Part shown: positions 21,512 to 24,282 of the stretch, piece by piece
Position numbering within the stretch: the stretch's first letter is position 1
Layout of the letters: each line of letters opens with the position of its first letter
NCBI GenBank assembly: GCA_002401295.1
Contig: NVSR01000029.1
Span: forward strand, 459 to 24,740
DNA from: SAR324 cluster bacterium
Lineage (GTDB): Bacteria; SAR324; XYD2-FULL-50-16
DNA: 24,282 nucleotides
Direction of reading: 5' to 3'
Translations under genes and position numbers: made by a program
The notes under the pieces: model-generated
Database searches by the model: none
What the model was told of the DNA's origin: nothing
The model's input: only the letters and a program-made list of their open reading frames with translations

Positions 21512-22075
21512 ATGAAATCATTTATGACAGAAGATATCGTACAAAAATGTAAAAAAGTAGTCCGTAACGAAAGACTTGCTCTCGGACTTACGCAAGAAGA
21601 GTTCTCAACGTTTAGTGGAATTAAATATGCAACATATAGACAGTTTGAGCAGAAAGGTAAGATATCTTTCTGCAACTTAGTTTCTATCTTTTTTTCAATT
21701 AATAAAAATATAGAATTTGAAAATTTTCTAGATAGCTTTGAATATAACACTATCAAAGAGAGATCAAGAAAAGACAAAGAAAGTGAAAAAAGTTTCTTCT
21801 ACGAACCAATCATCTCACCATCACAAAAGCAAATTACTCTCGATAAAGAAATATTTGGAAACGACCTATTTTATAGCGTTGAAAATGGACATCTATATGA
21901 AGTGTCTTCTTTAATATCTATTATTTTAAGTCATCATAATGACCAAAGGATAATGTTACTACTAAAATATTTCGGCCCTGATAGGCTTAAGTCTTATGTG
22001 TTAAAAGAGAAAAATATTGATCTTTTAACAAAGTTCAATAGGCATGTTGAATTCTTACAAAAAAAAGGTCTTTAA
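21512..22075 (+). CDS. HTH-type antitoxin (AbiEi-like role)
   Basis: This 187-aa protein has an N-terminal Xre-like helix-turn-helix (about 14-60: VRNERLALGLTQEEFSTFSG, then YATYRQFEQKG). The remaining residues form a helical domain that includes FEPIISPSQKQI-like and SLISIILSHHNDQRIMLLLKYFGPDRL. HTH proteins with this layout precede AbiEii-type nucleotidyltransferases and act as antitoxin and repressor. The stop lies 3 bp before the next start. The upstream 13-bp inverted repeat is the probable operator. The ribosome binding site is weak (AGG further upstream). The functional label rests mainly on the neighbour. Confidence 0.8.
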   Translation: MKSFMTEDIVQKCKKVVRNERLALGLTQEEFSTFSGIKYATYRQFEQKGKISFCNLVSIFFSINKNIEFENFLDSFEYNTIKERSRKDKESEKSFFYEPIISPSQKQITLDKEIFGNDLFYSVENGHLYEVSSLISIILSHHNDQRIMLLLKYFGPDRLKSYVLKEKNIDLLTKFNRHVEFLQKKGL

Positions 22076-22078
22076 GCA

Positions 22079-22789
22079 ATGTTAGAAAAAACTGAAAAAA
22101 CATTAGACCTGATAGCAAAAGATAGTTTTTTTACTACGTATGATGTAAAGTTTGTTGGTGGCACAGCTTTATCATATTTAATTAATCATCGTCTTTCAGA
22201 AGACCTCGATTTTGCAATGCTTGATCTTTGTCCAAAAGAAATTAAAAATATGATGATTAATAAGTATCAGGCCACTCAATTGCCTCACGATATAGCCTTG
22301 GTTGATAGCGTAAAGAATGAAGGGGGAGACCTCGAAGACTACTATTTAAAGTTTATGCTTCACGGAGTAAAAGTTGAATTTTTTAGTCCCCCATTCAATA
22401 TGCTAGAGAAAGAGATATGGAACAGTGAACCTTCAACTTCATATAAAAATACAAATATACAAGTAGCATCCTTTAAAACTATCATGTACATGAAAACTAT
22501 GGCTTTTTGGAATAGAAAGAAGTATAGGGATCTGTTTGATATTTATTACGTTCTATCAAATAATCATAGTTTTACCGTGGAAGACTTTATAGAATTATAT
22601 ATAAAATACAATATTACTTACGACAAGGAAATTCTCTACAAGAAAATACGGTGTAAAGAATCATTTTATAAAAAACCAGAAGATGAAGGATTAAGCACTC
22701 TTGTTAAAGACCATGAGAGTTATGAATGGTATAGAAAAAAAATTGAAGGTATGGTTCATAACGCATACCTTCAAGAATTATATGAATAG
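22079..22789 (+). CDS. AbiEii/AbiGii-family nucleotidyltransferase toxin
   Basis: This is a 236-aa minimal nucleotidyltransferase. The fold signature FVGGTALSYLINHRLSEDLDFAML (about residues 25-48) holds the GG and the acidic D-x-D site; VKVEFFSPP supplies the third acidic strand. FKTIMYMKTMAFWNRKKYRDLFDIYYVL follows the AbiEii pattern (K..A...R...RD..D...L). Family members transfer nucleotides to targets such as tRNA and act as toxins in abortive infection or plasmid stabilisation. It has AAAGG ahead of the ATG and starts 3 bp after the antitoxin stop, the usual antitoxin-first order. Toxicity itself is inferred from the family. Confidence 0.88.
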   Translation: MLEKTEKTLDLIAKDSFFTTYDVKFVGGTALSYLINHRLSEDLDFAMLDLCPKEIKNMMINKYQATQLPHDIALVDSVKNEGGDLEDYYLKFMLHGVKVEFFSPPFNMLEKEIWNSEPSTSYKNTNIQVASFKTIMYMKTMAFWNRKKYRDLFDIYYVLSNNHSFTVEDFIELYIKYNITYDKEILYKKIRCKESFYKKPEDEGLSTLVKDHESYEWYRKKIEGMVHNAYLQELYE

Positions 22790-22797
22790 GCTATTTG

Positions 22798-22947
22798 TCA
22801 GTACACCACTCTTATTTTCAAAACCGTTGTATATATAAAGATAATAGAATAGATTGGATCAAACGGAACTTTACCACTCATTGGCTTTTTCATTGTAGTA
22901 ATTTCATGAACTAGTCTTGTTTCATTCTTGATGCTAATTAAGTTCAT
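22798..22947 (-). CDS. Putative 49-aa protein
   Basis: A minus-strand frame opens with an ATG at 22947 preceded by AAGGA seven bases upstream. The product starts MNLISIKNETRLVHEITTMK and ends with a hydrophobic stretch (PIYSIIFIYTTVLKIRVVY). It ends 8 bp from the toxin stop codon, tail to tail. A four-codon frame (ATG AAG GAT TTA TAG) overlaps its ribosome binding site. Function unknown. It may be the 5' part of a gene cut off by the toxin locus. Confidence 0.42.
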   Translation of the reverse strand: MNLISIKNETRLVHEITTMKKPMSGKVPFDPIYSIIFIYTTVLKIRVVY

Positions 22948-23008
22948 CTATAAATCCTTCATAATAATTCACTTCGTTAGTTTACACAATGAATCAAGTT
23001 ATTGAGAC

Positions 23009-23938
23009 TTATACAGTTATATTTACACTCTCTCGTGTTAATAAGGAAGAAATCTGGTACAAATAACTTGTTTCTACTACACTTATTCTATGATGGCCTA
23101 AGGCTTCTGAAGTAATGTATTTTGCACGTTTTACGGGTATTCCTATATTAATTAGACTTCTAAATAACTCTTGAGCATAACTGTATCTAAAACTATGAGA
23201 TGAATATTTTTGTTTTGAAACTTGTTTAATTAAAGTGTTGTATTGGCTTAAGGAAATATATAGTTTGTTATATTTTCTATACAAGTCTAATATCTTTTTA
23301 CCAAGGTGAAAAGGTATTTGTTTTTGATGAAGAGGGAAACCACCTTTCCCAGAAATTGTACCTTCCTTGATATACATTTTATTATTTATAATTTCAATTT
23401 TATCAGGGTTTATTTGTAAAACTTCATGAAACCTATACCCACATATATATTGTAATTCTGAAAAAACTCCAGCTCTTTCATTGACTTTATATAAATTTTC
23501 TACTACTCTTTTCGGTGTAGTAAATGCTCTGTTTACACTTAATGATTTTTCAGAAATATCACTAAATTCAAGTCTTAAAATTTCAAAATCTTTACATGTT
23601 AATTCTATAGTAAAACCTAGTCGTTCAATGGCAATAAAACTACTACTAATCTTACTTATGTGCTCAAGAATTGTTTCTCGTGAATTTCCATCTTCTACTT
23701 TTTTCTCTAGAAATTCAGACACAATATCAACTGTTATAAGGTTTAATTTTATATCATATTCACATCCGTTTAAAAAGAAAACCAACTGATTAAAAGTACT
23801 ATTTTTACCATCTAGCCTTTCGCATGAATGTATCATTCCAATAGTCTCTTTTGATTTCTTATTTCCAAAAGATAATGTCTTATGAATTAGGTCTTTTTTC
23901 TGTTTTTCAAGTGTACTTCCGTTTAAATTTCTTCCCAT
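23009..23938 (-). CDS. Tyrosine recombinase / site-specific integrase (copy 2)
   Basis: This is a 309-aa tyrosine recombinase related to, but clearly diverged from, the one at 5356-6213: shared features include the QK...L...L.F..KKS.ET.G.IHS entry. The catalytic residues are all present: Arg in CGYRFHEV, Lys in TISGKGGFPL, HSFR, the second His in LGHHRIS and the Tyr in SYLYQ. A C-terminal tail follows (SSLLTRESVNITV). It starts at an ATG with AAAGG upstream. It is not an integron integrase by its motifs. With copy 1 it brackets the accessory DNA of the window on the same strand. Confidence 0.9.
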   Translation of the reverse strand: MGRNLNGSTLEKQKKDLIHKTLSFGNKKSKETIGMIHSCERLDGKNSTFNQLVFFLNGCEYDIKLNLITVDIVSEFLEKKVEDGNSRETILEHISKISSSFIAIERLGFTIELTCKDFEILRLEFSDISEKSLSVNRAFTTPKRVVENLYKVNERAGVFSELQYICGYRFHEVLQINPDKIEIINNKMYIKEGTISGKGGFPLHQKQIPFHLGKKILDLYRKYNKLYISLSQYNTLIKQVSKQKYSSHSFRYSYAQELFRSLINIGIPVKRAKYITSEALGHHRISVVETSYLYQISSLLTRESVNITV

Positions 23939-24282
23939 ATTATTTGCCTTTTATTTATTTGTTTTATATGAAATATCCTAAGATATTTATGAATAAATTT
24001 AATAATTTTTTCTATGTTTTAAAATTATAAGCACTGCAGATTTTAATTATAAATGAGATATTTAGCATTTAGTTTCTCTTCTTTCTAGCTATTCTTTGGA
24101 TGCAGTTATTAGTTGAACCCGCCTACGCAGGTCCAATAAAGTCATCAACTTTTGTAAACTTTCCTTTTTAAAAACTTCTAAGTGTTAAAACACTTAATGT
24201 CCCTAAGACTTTAATTATTCCTTTCATTTGCACTCCTTTTATAATATATTGAATAGGGATGGTATAGCATTAGTAAATAATT
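23939..24282. other. Stretch after recombinase copy 2: hairpin and a 19-aa frame
   Basis: An imperfect G+C-rich hairpin lies at 24113-24136 (TTG-aa-CC-c-GC with GC-a-GG-tc-CAA). A 19-codon minus-strand frame (24168-24227, MKGIIKVLGTLSVLTLRSF) has a strong AAAGGAG site and looks like the beginning of a signal peptide, then stops; it may be a truncated gene. Nothing else is supported. Confidence 0.4.
24168..24227 (-). pseudogene. Truncated signal-peptide-like frame
   Basis: A strong ribosome binding site (AAAGGAG, five bases before the ATG) precedes only 19 codons. The encoded hydrophobic peptide resembles the start of an exported or membrane protein that ends early at a TAA. It may be a remnant or a genuine micropeptide. 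Confidence 0.28.

Overview
The window looks like plasmid DNA from an AT-rich bacterium. It carries an iteron-type replication initiator of the Rep_3 class, a small ParA/ParB partition operon with its own palindromic centromere candidates, a toxin-antitoxin pair and two related tyrosine recombinases. No rRNA, tRNA, ribosomal protein or core metabolic gene is visible. The base composition, the A-rich ribosome binding sites (AAGGA) and the general protein character suggest Campylobacterota, for example the Arcobacter/Sulfurimonas side. That is an inference and could be wrong.

Layout. 1-4700 is the maintenance region: parB and parA (minus strand, overlapping), two identical 16-bp parS-like palindromes, rep, a block of about nine 15-bp iterons of which six sit exactly 21 bp apart, and an unrecognised gene that carries further iteron copies inside it. 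4740-5000 is a 255-bp unit bounded by 28-bp inverted repeats, followed by a decayed reading frame. 5356-6213 is the first tyrosine recombinase. 6695-10224 is an accessory stretch with an unrecognised plus-strand gene, a lipoprotein pair (one with PPC-like repeats) and a small Xre regulator with repeated operator-like sites.

10383-19530 is the most striking part. All genes read on the minus strand, and several are followed by short hairpin sites with the architecture of integron attC sites (ATATAAC/GTTATAT outer boxes, unpaired spacer, inner arms, extrahelical base). I read this as an integron cassette array without a visible integron integrase (a CALIN). Its cargo is enriched in nuclease-like and HEPN-like proteins: a GIY-YIG protein plus MBL-fold protein pair, a NERD/zinc-ribbon protein split by an in-frame stop, a 520-aa PD-(D/E)XK protein, two proteins with HEPN-type R-x4-H motifs, and small membrane-anchored proteins. 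This cargo resembles what is known of anti-phage defence genes, but defence function is inferred.

19599-21318 is a two-gene plus-strand operon: a winged-helix protein fused to a gamma-glutamylcyclotransferase-like domain, overlapping a predicted COOH-NH2 amidoligase. This pairing belongs to a predicted peptide or metabolite modification pathway. 21512-22789 is an AbiE-like toxin-antitoxin module behind a promoter with a 13-bp inverted repeat. 23009-23938 is the second tyrosine recombinase. The end of the window contains only a very short reading frame and a hairpin.
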